From contig OX345636.1 of the NCBI GenBank assembly GCA_947044365.1, forward strand, positions 44,765,037-44,829,036: a stretch of 64,000 nt of DNA, in the 5' to 3' direction. The notes beneath the pieces were generated by a model, which was not told where the DNA came from, ran no database searches, and saw only the letters and a list, made by a program, of their open reading frames with translations. Below, piece after piece: positions 10,194 through 21,300 of this stretch (the stretch's first letter is position 1; each line of letters starts with the position of its first letter). Position numbers and translations under genes: made by a program. Origin of the DNA: Petrosia ficiformis (taxonomy: Eukaryota > Porifera > Demospongiae > Haplosclerida > Petrosiidae).

Positions 10194-11159
10194 TTACTTA
10201 ATATATATTTCAATTATATCAAGTGGAGTTTCTTCACTAAACGGAGATGAACCAGCACACACTCTCAACTCAATATCATCATTAGCCTCTTCGTTGAGTG
10301 TCTTGAGAAACCATGGCATGTTAGGATTAGTACAACAGGTAGACTCTATTCCATTACATTGCTGTCCATCCCATAAAATATCCTCAGGAAACAGGATATA
10401 CATGTATGTACCATCACTATTTCCTGATTCACAGGAGTAATCATTACCAACAAAATCAGGCACAACTATACTACTTCCACTATTACAAGGACAGTCATCT
10501 GGTCCAGCTTGAAACTCACGATCTCCTCCAGCATATGTCCAAATGTGCTGTCGAGGATTACTACTATACGTTATAGAAATACCTTCAACATACCATGAGT
10601 CAATGTTGTTACTCCCTTCAAACCCATCAATTGTCTCAAACTGGTATCCTCTTACCTTTCCACATACCTTAGTGTAGTTCAATCCATATGTAGAGAAGAA
10701 GGTTGAAGCACAACCTGATGATGATCGACCACATAAACTATGATCAATATTATTATACTTCTGTAGTGTAAGTCCAGGAGGACAGGTAGCACCAGGTTCA
10801 CTCATGTTAAGTTGTGCTACTCTTATCCAACCTCCCTCTCCATCACAATTGTTACCATCCATGTCACAATAGACAGTTATAACACTTCCATTACTCAAAT
10901 TAACATCATAATATCCTGAGGAGGCACTAGGATTACGAACGAGGACATTACCACACAAACTGAGCAGGTTACATTGAGTAAGTAGAGTAGAAGGACAAAT
11001 AATATATTTCTGTCTATTATCATTTCCATTGATCCTCACAACATTTCCAAGATTATCAGGATTACAACACAACTGTTCATACTCACTAAATGTTCGAGAA
11101 TTACTGCAAGTGTTTCCAGCAGTCAGTACAGGAATTAAGAATATTATGAACCAGAGCAT
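10194..11159 (-). CDS. Secreted cysteine-rich protein with hypervariable loops, copy 2
   Basis: This is a complete single-exon frame of 321 residues. A short hydrophobic signal (MLWFIIFLIPVLTAG) precedes the mature start NTCSNSR, which differs from the other copies. The fibrinogen-like opening SGYYDVNLSNGSVITVYC and GGWIRVAQLNMSEPG follow. The scaffold FVGNDY, CESG, EDILWDGQQCNGIESTCC, PWFLKTLNEE and IELRVC is intact. Variable loops are its own: around ETIDGFEGS, a Trp before YVEG, GGDREFQAGPDD, and NSDGTYMYILFP. The 5' flank does not carry the TATA motif shared by the other four complete genes; similarity ends just upstream of the ACTCACAAC word. It may have a different promoter or be poorly expressed. 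Function unknown; secretion is inferred from the signal peptide. Confidence 0.85.
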   Translation of the reverse strand: MLWFIIFLIPVLTAGNTCSNSRTFSEYEQLCCNPDNLGNVVRINGNDNRQKYIICPSTLLTQCNLLSLCGNVLVRNPSASSGYYDVNLSNGSVITVYCDMDGNNCDGEGGWIRVAQLNMSEPGATCPPGLTLQKYNNIDHSLCGRSSSGCASTFFSTYGLNYTKVCGKVRGYQFETIDGFEGSNNIDSWYVEGISITYSSNPRQHIWTYAGGDREFQAGPDDCPCNSGSSIVVPDFVGNDYSCESGNSDGTYMYILFPEDILWDGQQCNGIESTCCTNPNMPWFLKTLNEEANDDIELRVCAGSSPFSEETPLDIIEIYIK

Positions 11160-12360
11160 TTTTAAAATTTGTGAATAAAGTATATTAACAGGTACATCAT
11201 GATGTTGTGAGTTATATTACAGTTTTATCTCCATTAGTAATCATATCAAACTTAATATACAATAAACTGAAATTAATAATAATAACAGAACTAGTTGAAA
11301 CAATAACAAAAGAACGATAGAAATGAATTGTAACAACATCCCATAGACAGAAACAAACCAATAGATTTGAGAAAAGATGCTGCATTTGTAGGAAACATGT
11401 GTAGGGACTCAGCATCATTTCTCAAAATGTATCTATATACATATCTATAGTTCAGAGGTTTATCATGATGTGGATAATATTTTCTTAAACTACATGTACC
11501 TATCTCCATTGTTATGTGTGTGTCACTGAGTTTGAAAAAAAAACAATTGTTTGATCAAAAATTATATTAAGGGATTTTCATTTTTATAAACATGGTCATA
11601 TAATATAAACTTTAATAATTATAATTACAATGGTATTCCACAAATACACGTACATGTTTATGTACATAGTATTATAACAGCCTACATGTACATGTGCCAT
11701 GTACATGTACAAACATGTACATGTATTAGAATGATTATCAGAACTATCTACATGTGTATATCACACAGCCAATTATGTAAAATACGTTACATCATGTTAT
11801 GCTGAGGAAAGGTCAAAAGGTTCAAACTACAAACTTTTGTTCATTGAAGATTTGCTACCATGCCCACGTTCATGTTTAGCCCATGCATACTTGTAGAATA
11901 TAAACATCTAGTGAATCATGTAAGGTCTTTGCTGAATTGTTAGGTTGTCTAGTCCATTATTGTTAAATTCATGTTTAAACAAAACAGGAATACCTGTACT
12001 ACTGCTACATATCCTAATGGAGAATTTATATACTGAGATGTCAGGCATTGCAACAATGTAACCTTGGGTTTTGATGATGAAACTATGGAGACAGTATCCT
12101 AGTTTCATCCCAACTGAATAAACTATATAATATTTAATTATGTACTGTATATAATCTACATGTAATACATATTAATGTAGTTAAAAATTTACATTTATAT
12201 TCAGTTGTCTATTCAGTGATACAAATTACAAATATTATATAAATTGTATCTACATAAGCAAAAATATAAACATTGAAATAGTATATAGGACAATAGTATG
12301 TGTGGAATAACGATAGAGTTGGATGATCATACACAAACATGCACACTCATATGAACGCAT
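11160..12360. other. No gene recognised
   Basis: AT-rich sequence with scattered ACATGTAC words, for example a dense cluster at 11680-11725. Short open frames on the minus strand look like chance. No conserved promoter of the gene family is present. Confidence 0.5.
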
Positions 12361-12377
12361 AAATGTACATGTGCATG

Positions 12378-12447
12378 AACACACACACACACAAACACAC
12401 ACAAATACATACACACACGCATGCATACACAGAACACACACACACAC
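12378..12447. repeat. CA-rich microsatellite
   Basis: Interrupted ACACAC tracts. The paralogous Rab exon copies at 32099 and 50702 are followed by the corresponding GTGTGT tract, so this repeat is part of the duplicated block. Confidence 0.75.
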
Positions 12448-12460
12448 ATATAATACTGAC

Positions 12461-12557
12461 CTTTGACCTAACATCTTCTAGCCTCTTCAAATGATTTATT
12501 ACTTGTTATATCATAAACTATTACAGCTGCATTAGCACGTCTATAATACATTGAAGC
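12461..12557 (-). pseudogene. Rab switch-region exon copy with stop codon
   Basis: On the minus strand an acceptor TTTAG precedes a frame reading [16 protein letters not shown], the strand after the G3 region of Rab proteins, and a donor GTCAGT follows. Compared with the copies at 32099 and 50702 it has three extra bases, and TGG of the SWVK motif has become TGT TAG, an in-frame stop. The conserved first Pro (APMYY) is Ser. This is a dead exon about 1.3 kb upstream of the minus-strand family gene, the same relation as in the + strand blocks. Confidence 0.8.
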
Positions 12558-12856
12558 CTAAATATGGAGGATAATACATGTACATGTAATATGAGAGAAG
12601 AAAGAGTAAATATTAATATTATATATAGTCAGACATCTCAATGACTCAGTCAATGGTATCAAAGTAATTTATTAAGCCTACTTTTAGTTATGTACTATTT
12701 TTTAATTACTAAAAGTAGTACACAATAAAAATATATTATGTCATCATTCTTTTATGCATTGGGTGTGGCTCAGAAATTTTTTAGCATTCATGGCCTCCTA
12801 AAATTGACATGTGAAACGAGCATTATTTCGATTGTTGAGGTTCTGTTGTGAGAGCA
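12558..12856. other. No gene recognised
   Basis: A short stretch between the Rab pseudo-exon and the TTAA element. It contains a repeat (about 12670-12790) also found downstream of the family genes at 28610-28810 and 39180-39370. Confidence 0.4.
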
Positions 12857-12860
12857 TTAA

Positions 12861-13463
12861 GGTTGTAGTCTTTTCCATGGGCGGATGCTACTCCAATCAG
12901 TTTCTAGTCTTGCTAGCTTCTTACTGCATACAATCTGGTTCAATTCCATATCTTTTGGAAGCCACACCACCCTGGGGTATAATTATTGGGCCTAAATGTT
13001 TCACTGATGAGTTTATTTTCAGAAAAAAAGCTAAACACACCCTTCGGTTGGTGGAGGGGGCGGTAGGCGGGAAACCCTGGCAGGGTAACTGTAGTTGCTG
13101 ACTGAGAAAGATCGGTGTCTAGAAAGGTAGATTTTATGGTTTCAGTGAAAAGCTACAGAATTCAGCTTTCTTCAGCCTCTTGTAACTATAAAAGTAAAAT
13201 GAATTTGCAGAAAACGGCTCTATTTGTTTTCTCAAAATGCATTGTACTTGATGCACGCCATGATTGGTGGGCGTGGCTTTCTTGGTTTTGTACTTATTAC
13301 GATGGCAAAAATGGACATTTTTCCAACACTCCCACTCTTGTAGAGAAGTATAAAGATCATGAGAAGATATGAAGGTTGCTATTACACCAGGTTAGAGTCA
13401 TATTATATAATATCCTATTTTGAAACTGATTGGAGTCGCATCCGCCCACTCCCTAGTACCACC
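12861..13463 (+). mobile_element. TTAA-flanked element, left member of an inverted pair
   Basis: It starts GGTTGTAGTC after TTAA and ends TAGTACCACC before TTAA. It is about 135 bp longer than the copy at 6096-6563, having an internal piece with TTGCAGAAAACGGC and TGATTGGTGGGCGTGG. Its open frames are not conserved with a known transposase. Confidence 0.7.
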
Positions 13464-13478
13464 TTAATATTATTTTAA

Positions 13479-14077
13479 GGTGGTACTAGGGAGTGGGCGG
13501 ATGCGACTCCAATCAGTTTCAAAATAGAATATTATATAATATGACTCTAACCTGGTGTAATGGCAACCTTCATATCTTCTAATCACCTTTATAGGGTCCT
13601 GGAAGTGATAAAACATATAAAATGTCTATTTTTGTAATCGCAATAAGTACAAAACGGAGAAAGCCACGCCCACCAATCATGGCATGCACCAAGTACAATG
13701 CATTTAGAGAAAACAAATAGAGCCGTTTTCTGGAAATTCATTTTACTTTTATAGTTACAAGAGGCTGAAGAAAGCTGAATTCTGTAGCTTTTCACTGAAA
13801 CCATAAAATCTACCTTTCTAGGCACTATCAAACTCCGATCTTTCTCAGAGACCAACTACAGTTACCCGCCATTGTTTCCCACCCACCACCCGTGGGGCGT
13901 GTTTAGCTTTGTTTCTGAAAATAAACTATCAGTGAAAACATTTAGGCCCAATAATTATACCCCCGGGTGGGTGTGGCTTCCAAAAAATACAGAATGGAAC
14001 CAGATTGTATGCAGCAAGAAGCTTGCAAGACTAGAAACTGATTGGAGTAGCATCCGCCCACGGAAAAGACTACAACC
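13479..14077 (-). mobile_element. TTAA-flanked element, right member of an inverted pair
   Basis: This is the same element as 12861-13463 in opposite orientation, 15 bp away. It begins GGTGGTACTAGGGAGTGGGC and ends GACTACAACC before TTAA. Together they form a near 1.2-kb palindrome. Confidence 0.7.
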
Positions 14078-14081
14078 TTAA

Positions 14082-15170
14082 TGACTTTTTGTTGTTTTCC
14101 TTTAAAATTATAAAATATTTAATCAAAACATTGTTGAATCTTTTAAAGTACAGCTTGAAATGCACTGAGAATATTAATGGTTGCTGATGTGCATGTGTCC
14201 AACCAATATTAATCTATCTTTTAATTTTCAATGAGTTTAGTGGACCTGTAGTAAATATTAATTAGTAATGTTACTTCATTAACGAAATAATATGCTTACT
14301 TGGTTATCTCATCTGTTAAACAAGTTACAGATTCCTTTGTGCTTAAGTAAAATATAGACCTAAATAACTGTATATAAAATAAACATAAAGTGAAGTATCA
14401 AGAACAAACCTCGCAATTTCATTAGCTAACTCTTTTGAGCTATTTTGAAAAGAAAAGCAGAATTTGTTATGTGATAAATAGCATGAGCAAACCTTGCAAC
14501 TTCTCAACAACTTCTATGAGTTTGAAGTCCATGCTGAATCAATGCTGTCGTGAGTATGTGAAGACCTGCATAATTTAGTAAGCAATGATGAAATCATTGA
14601 TACATTCTTAAACTATTGTTTACCTTGCTATTATAGGAGTGAAGTTACTGAAGTATACTGAGAGTATATATTGCAAACTGTTTAGATAAGTAAATATTCA
14701 TGATTTATTATGAATGGGAGTGTTAACCTGTGTCAAAATGTTTGTTGTAAAGTTTTAGGGAAACCTATAGTCATACAGTATGATGAACTCCGTATTAGCA
14801 TAATACTTAAATGTACCTTACTGTGTATGAGTAATCCAATGTCCAAATGTTAACCTTAGTCTTTACTAGAGTGAAAGTCATCAATCTGTTAATAAGGTAA
14901 TTATACTTACCTTGCTATCGCATTTACATGTGTCTCAAATATTCAATATCCAGGTTAAAATTCTTGAGCTGAATAAGTTTATAAACATGGTCACAAATGC
15001 CAGCACTGTGTGATATAACTTATTAATTTGTGCAGTGAAAATAAGTGATGTGAAGAACTTGTGACACAGAGCTTCCAAAGGCAAATGCCAGTTTGTACAC
15101 CCAATGATTTTAACACAAGTATAAAATATATATGTAATACTGAACTCCATGCATGGAATGAAGAACTTAC
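14082..15170. other. No confirmed gene; several donor-like sites on the minus strand
   Basis: On the minus strand the pattern GC(A/G)AG followed by GT occurs near 14417, 14494, 14620 and 14913, each after a short open stretch. This could reflect short exons of a gene beginning at 15212, or a degenerate local repeat. I could not build a consistent reading frame. Confidence 0.25.
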
Positions 15171-15212
15171 CACTGTTGCAAATAATGGTAGCAAATTTCG
15201 TCTAAATGTCAT
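15171..15212 (-). CDS. Candidate first coding exon, minus strand
   Basis: Read on the minus strand, ATG in the context AAAGAAATGACA opens MTFRRNLLPLFATV, followed directly by a good donor GTAAGTTC. About 45 bp upstream is GGCGGGAG, similar to an E2F site. No further exon could be confirmed downstream, and the product is not recognised. Confidence 0.2.
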
Positions 15213-15312
15213 TTCTTTCCTCTGGTTCAAAATGACTGTTCTCCCGCCTGATATTAGAGTCACATGATACTGTTATTAATTTAATTTAATTTAATAACTA
15301 GACTACAGAGTA

Positions 15313-16388
15313 GAGTAAAGTGTCAATTATCGGACACGACCCATACTCGGACGCTATTGCGCTCTCTCTACCACTGCAACTGGAATTACTACACCATAGT
15401 AAGAAAGTATACTAAGTAATAACTCTGCATACCAAGTTTCATGACGATCGCTTGCTTGGTCTTAGAGTTATAAGCTTGCAAAAATGAAATTCGGACTCGC
15501 CTATGATCGGAAAAATTAATATATTGACGAACAGCTATCCATACGTCTTATAGAACTGCTGGAAATAAATGGTTACTGTACCATAAGCTGCAACAACATC
15601 TACTCTAGTCATAAACCAAATCTCGTCTCTTAAAGTTGCTTGACTGATTACAACTATCTGGGCCATTCTGAGCAATCAATAATCGGCCACACCTTTTTGT
15701 AATTAGTATAGAGTTCAATTGGAAATAATTAATTTTATTGGTCACCAAAAAATGCTAAAAATTATACTTCCAATTAAACACTGTACTATTTACAAAAAGG
15801 CGTGGCCGATTATTGGGTTGATGCTTCATTTAAGCTCACGAAATATAATTAGAGTATATATGGTACTATATTTAGTTAGTATACTTCTATCGTAGGGGTA
15901 GGCCTCTTATCGTAGGGGTGGGGTTTTTCTGTTATATATAGTATGTAGTATAGTACCATATATGTTCTAATTATTTTGTGAGCTTAAATGAAGCACTAGC
16001 CGATTATTGATTGCTCAGAATGGCCCAGATAGTTGAATACAAAAAATCAGTCAAGCAACTTTAAGAGACGAGATTTGGTTTATGACTAGAGTAGATGTTG
16101 TTGCAACTTAATGGTACGGTACAGTAACCATTTATTTCCAGCAGTTCTATAAGACGTGTGGATAGCTGTCCGTCAATATATTAATTTTTCCGATGATAGG
16201 CGAGTCCGAATTTCATTTTTGCAAGCTTATAACTCTAAGACCAAGCAAGTAATCGTCATGAAACTTGATATGCAGAGATATTACTTAGTTTACTTTCTTA
16301 CTATGGTGTAGTAATTCCAGTTGCAGTGGTAGAGAGAGCGCTATAGCGTCCGAGTATGGGTGGTGTCCGATAATTGACACTTTACTAC
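15313..16388. mobile_element. Long foldback element of 1.07 kb
   Basis: The left arm (15313 to about 15890) and right arm (about 15950-16388) are reverse complements over at least 350 bp with few differences. Matching words include AAGTGTCAATTATCGGACAC, CTCTCTACCACTGCAACTGG and ATGAAATTCGGACTCGCCTA. The arms meet at a spacer with two TATCGTAGGGGTRGG repeats. The left arm alone carries a nested insert at 15677-15812. No protein is encoded; target duplication could not be fixed. Confidence 0.8.
15677..15812. mobile_element. Small foldback nested in the left arm of the 1.07-kb element
   Basis: The ends AATCGGCCACACCTTTTTGT and its near-exact reverse complement flank about 90 bp that continue to pair (CCAATT words). 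The right arm of the host element reads straight through from AATCGGC to TGCTTCATTT, giving an empty site. Confidence 0.6.
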
Positions 16389-18394
16389 TACCAGCCATTC
16401 GATGTGCTTGTGTTGGCCAGACTCAGTGACTTGAACAACTGGTGTTAATTCATACTTGGTTTGGATCAGGCATTCATGTACTGATAGAATATGAATCGTG
16501 GAACTGAAGTTGCATGATTGAAAAGGATGCTTTAAAAGACAGCCAAGCTGAGTGGCTGAAATTATTCCGTTTGGTGGTTACTACTAAGGTATGTATACTT
16601 CATGTATGTATTATACTGACTTGTTATACACCTCATCACCTTATCAAACTAATCCTCTATTAAGCCATAATTATAGATAATTTTTACATCGGATCATGCT
16701 CAAAGAACAGCACCTTGTTAATATTATGTATACAACATACATGTAGGTTGTGTGTGTCCTGTAGTATCAATATTAGTGAAATACTGTTCTATCAGCATGA
16801 TTCTTTTACATCTCCCTGACCACTTGATTGTCATTGAATGTGACGTACATGTAGGTAGAATATCCATTGTTAGTTTACGTTAAAGATGTTTGCTGTCATT
16901 AACTGTGCTATTGTCATTTCCTAACTAATCATAAATTTAAGTAGTTGACCACAGGATTTATATATCCCTGATATAAAATCTGGCCATGAAAATTGATGGA
17001 TTTACTGCATTTAGCTACATGTATTTACAGAAGAAGTTGCTTGTTAAGTTGTGTAGGCAGTGGAATTGAAACCAGTTGCCAGGCAACCTTAATTAATACA
17101 GTCAGCGTTAGCTTTCAGTGGATAACAGCTTCTACAAAGCAAAAGAGAAGACTGACCCCATTTTATCTATTAATCACAATATCTTACTAAAAGGGGTTTC
17201 AGTCATAGTTATAATTAACCTTTAAAATTCTCTTACTAAGTACTACTGTAATATTCTACGTATAATAATATTACACCATGTATAAGTTCAATCTCTATGA
17301 TTTAATCATCCTATTTGTAACAAAACAGGGAATACAAACTACAAGGCTATGTATAGTTATAGTATGTCTAGTTTAAAGTCAAAATGCCTTACTAAAAGTG
17401 GTTTTAGTTATAGTTATAGTTAACTAAAACAACACTAGTTTCCAAACCCTTCATCTTAACTGTACTATTGTGATTCATAACTAACCATAAATTCAGAGCA
17501 GTTGACCAGTGACCACAGGGTTTATATACATGTATGTATATCCCTGATATAAAATCTGGCCATGAAAATTGATGGATTTACACATTTAGCTATTTACAGA
17601 AGAAGTTGCTTGTAAAGTTGTTTAGGCACTGGAATTGAAACCAGTTGCCAGGCAACCTTAATTAATACAGTCAGCGTTAGCTTTCAGTGGATAACAGCTT
17701 CTACAAAGCAACAGAGAAGACTGACCCCATTAATCAACCTATTTGTAACAAAACAGTGAATACAAACTACAAGGCTATGTATGACCAAGGGATGTAGCTT
17801 GAAGATGAAGTGATTATATAGCCCATACATCAAAAAGGGGTTTGTCATAAGTAATGTACATTAAGTATGAAAAGAAGTGCTTAAACGTTTTTCAGAAAAC
17901 TAAATCTCTAAATAATATTTAGAGATTTAGTTTAAATGAGTTGTGCTTATAATTTATGGTGCCTGGTATATTCTACTATTGATATCAATGCTTTCTAACA
18001 TAACATAATTATAACAACTATAATTGTGTAGAGAATGATTGTAGCCAAGTAAACAAATAGTGTGGGTTACTTCACATCCACAGATTCCATTCAAGCAGTT
18101 GTGAATGCATCCTCATAAAACTAATACAAATTGAAATATATCATACTTGATGGCTATCATTCATTAATGATGTCACTAGTGTCTCCATCATTCTGTGCAC
18201 TCTGAATACTGGATCATCCTTGATAAAACTGAAGTCAGATGTTTCAATAGTCCCTGCCCAAATCATTGCTGATGACTTCATCACGTCTGAAACTCAATAT
18301 AACTTGTAATGTTATTTGTCTTACTTAAAATTTTAAAGTCTACATCATTATTTCTCATTGCTACAACAACTATTTGTTTTCAGTTTTTACAAGC
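16389..18394. repeat. Repeat-rich interval without a recognised gene
   Basis: It holds two tandem copies of one repeat (16935-17175 and 17480-17790, sharing ATAAAATCTGGCCATGAAAA and CAGTCAGCGTTAGCTTTCAG). It also has a 37-bp near-perfect palindrome at 17897-17933. From about 17940 comes a segment resembling the upstream flank of the family genes (AATGCTTTCTAACATAACAT). Confidence 0.5.
17897..17933. repeat. 37-bp palindrome
   Basis: Two 18-bp perfectly complementary arms with a single central base, beginning AAACTAAATCTC. It probably marks a small foldback remnant. Confidence 0.7.
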
Positions 18395-21300
18395 TACTTT
18401 CGACCTACCAGTCCCCATGTAGTCTGTAACTGCTTTCTACCTAGCAGTTCCCATGTAGTCTGTAACTGCTTTCTACCTAGCAGTTCCCATGTAGTCTGTA
18501 ACTGCTTTCTACCTAGCAGTCCCAGTGTAGTCTGTAACTGCTTTCTGTCCCCATGTAGTTTGTAACTGCTTTCTACCTAGCAGTCCCCATGTAGTCTGTA
18601 ACTGCTTTCTACCTAGCAGACCCAGTGTAGTCTGTAACTGCTTTCTACCTAGCAGTTCCCATGTAGTCTGTAACTGCTTTCTACCTAGCAGTCCCCATGT
18701 AGTTTGTAACTGCTTTCTACCTAGCAGTCCCCATGTAGTTTGTAACTGCTTTCTACCTAGCAGTCCCCATGTAGTCTGTAACTGCTTTCTACCTAGCAGA
18801 CCCAGTGTAGTCTGTAACTGCTTTCTACCTAGCAGTTCCTGTGTAGTCTGTAACTGCTTTCTGTCCCCATGTAGTCTGTGACTGCTTTCTACCTAGCAGT
18901 TCCCATGTAGTCTGTAACTGCTTTCTACCTAGCAGTCCCCATGTAGTCTGTAACTGCTTTCTACCTAGCAGACCCAGTGTAGTCTGTAACTGCTTTCTAC
19001 CTAGCAGTTCCTGTGCAGTCTGTAACTGCTTTCTGTCCCCATGTAGTCTGTAACTGCTTTCTACCTAGCAGTTCTCATGTAGTCTGTGACTGCTTTCTAC
19101 CTAGCAGTCCCCATGTAGTTTGTAACTGCTTTCTACCTAGCAGTCCCAGTGTAGTCTGTAACTGCTTTCTACCTAGCAGTTCCTGTGCAGTCTGTAACTG
19201 CTTTCTGTCCCCATGTAGTCTGTAACTGCTTTCTACCTAGCAGTTCCCATGTAGTCTGTGACTGCTTTCTACCTAGCAGTCCCCATGTAGTTTGTAACTG
19301 CTTTCTACCTAGCAGTCCCAGTGTAGTCTGTAACTGCTTTCTACCTAGCAGTTCCTGTGTAGTCTGTAACTGCTTTCTGTCCCCATGTAGTCTGTAACTG
19401 CTTTCTACCTCGCAGTTCCCATGTAGTCTGTGACTGCTTTCTACCTAGCAGTCCCCATGTAGTCTGTAACTGCTTTCTACCTAGCAGTCCCCATGTAGTC
19501 TGTAATTGCTTTCTACCTAGCAGTCCCAGTGTAGTCTGTAACTGCTTTCTACCTAGCAGTTCCTGTGTAGTCTGTAACTGCTTTCTGTCCCCATGTAGTC
19601 TGTAACTGCTTTCTACCTAGCAGTTCCCATGTAGTCTGTAATTGCTTTCTACCTAGCAGTCCCCATGTAGTCTGTAACTGCTTTCTACCTAGCAATCCCC
19701 ATGTAGTCTGTAACTGCTTTCTACCTAGCAGTCCCCATGTAGTCTGTAACTGCTTTTTACCTAGCAGTTCCCATGTAGTCTGTGACTGCTTTCTACCTAG
19801 CAGTCCCCATGTAGTCTGTAACTGCTTTCTACCTAGCAGACCCAGTGTAGTCTGTAACTGCTTTCTACCTAGCAGTCCCCATGTAGTCTGTAACTGCTTT
19901 CTACCTAGCAGTTCCCATGTAGTCTGTGACTGCTTTCTACCTAGCAGACCCAGTGTAGTCTGTAACTGCTTTCTACCTAGCAGTTCCCATGTAGTCTGTG
20001 ACTGCTTTCTACCTAGCAGTCCCCACTTAGTTTGTAACTGCTTTCTACCTAGCAGTCCCAGTGTAGTCTGTAACTGCTTTCTACCTAGCAGTCCCAGTGT
20101 AGTCTGTAAGTGCTTTCTACCTAGCAGTTCCCATGTAGTCTGTGACTGCTTTCTACCTAGCAGTCCCCATGTAGTTTGTAACTGCTTTCTACCTAGCAGT
20201 CCCAGTGTAGTCTGTAACTGCTTTCTACCTAGCAGTTCCTGTGTAGTCTGTAACTGCTTTCTGTCCCCATGTACTCTGTAACTGCTTTCTACCTAGCAAT
20301 TCCCATGTAGTCTGTAATTGCTTTCTACCTAGCAGTCCCCATGTAGTCTGTAACTGCTTTCTACCTAGCAGTCCCCATGTAGTCTGTAACTGCTTTTTAC
20401 CTAGCAGTCCCCATGTAGTCTGTAACTGCTTTCTACCTAGCAGTCCCCATGTAGTCTGTAACTGCTTTCTACCTAGCAGTCCCAGTGTAGTCTGTAACTG
20501 CTTTCTACCTAGCAGTTCCTGTGTAGTCTGTAACTGCTTTCTGTCCCCATGTAGTCTGTAACTGCTTTCTACCTAGCAGTTCCCATGTAGTCTGTAATTG
20601 CTTTCTACCTAGCAGTCCCCATGTAGTCTGTAACTGCTTTCTACCTAGCAGTCCCAGTGTAGTCTGTAACTGCTTTCTACCTAGCAGTTCCTGTGTAGTC
20701 TGTAACTGCTTTCTGTCCCCATGTAGTCTGTAACTGCTTTCTACCTAGCAGTTCCCATGTAGTCTGTAATTGCTTTCTACCTAGCAGTCCCCATGTAGTC
20801 TGTAACTGCTTTCTACCTAGCAGTCCCAGTGTAGTCTGTAACTGCTTTCTACCTAGCAGTTCCTGTGTAGTCTGTAACTGCTTTCTGTCCCCATGTAGTC
20901 TGTAACTGCTTTCTACCTAGCAGTTCCCATGTAGTCTGTAATTGCTTTCTACCTAGCAGTCCCCATGTAGTCTGTAACTGCTTTCTACCTAGCAATCCCC
21001 ATGTAGTCTGTAACTGCTTTCTACCTAGCAGTCCCCATGTAGTCTGTAACTGCTTTTTACCTAGCAGTCCCCATGTAGTCTGTAACTGCTTTCTACCTAG
21101 CAGTTCCCATGTAGTCTGTGACTGCTTTCTACCTAGCAGTCCCCATGTAGTCTGTAACTGGTTTCTACCTAGCAGTCCCCATGTAGTCTGTAACTGCTTT
21201 CTACCTAGCAGACCCAGTGTAGTCTGTAACTGCTTTCTACCTAGCAGTTCCTGTGCAGTCTGTAACTGCTTTCTGTCCCCATGTAGTCTGTAACTGCTTT

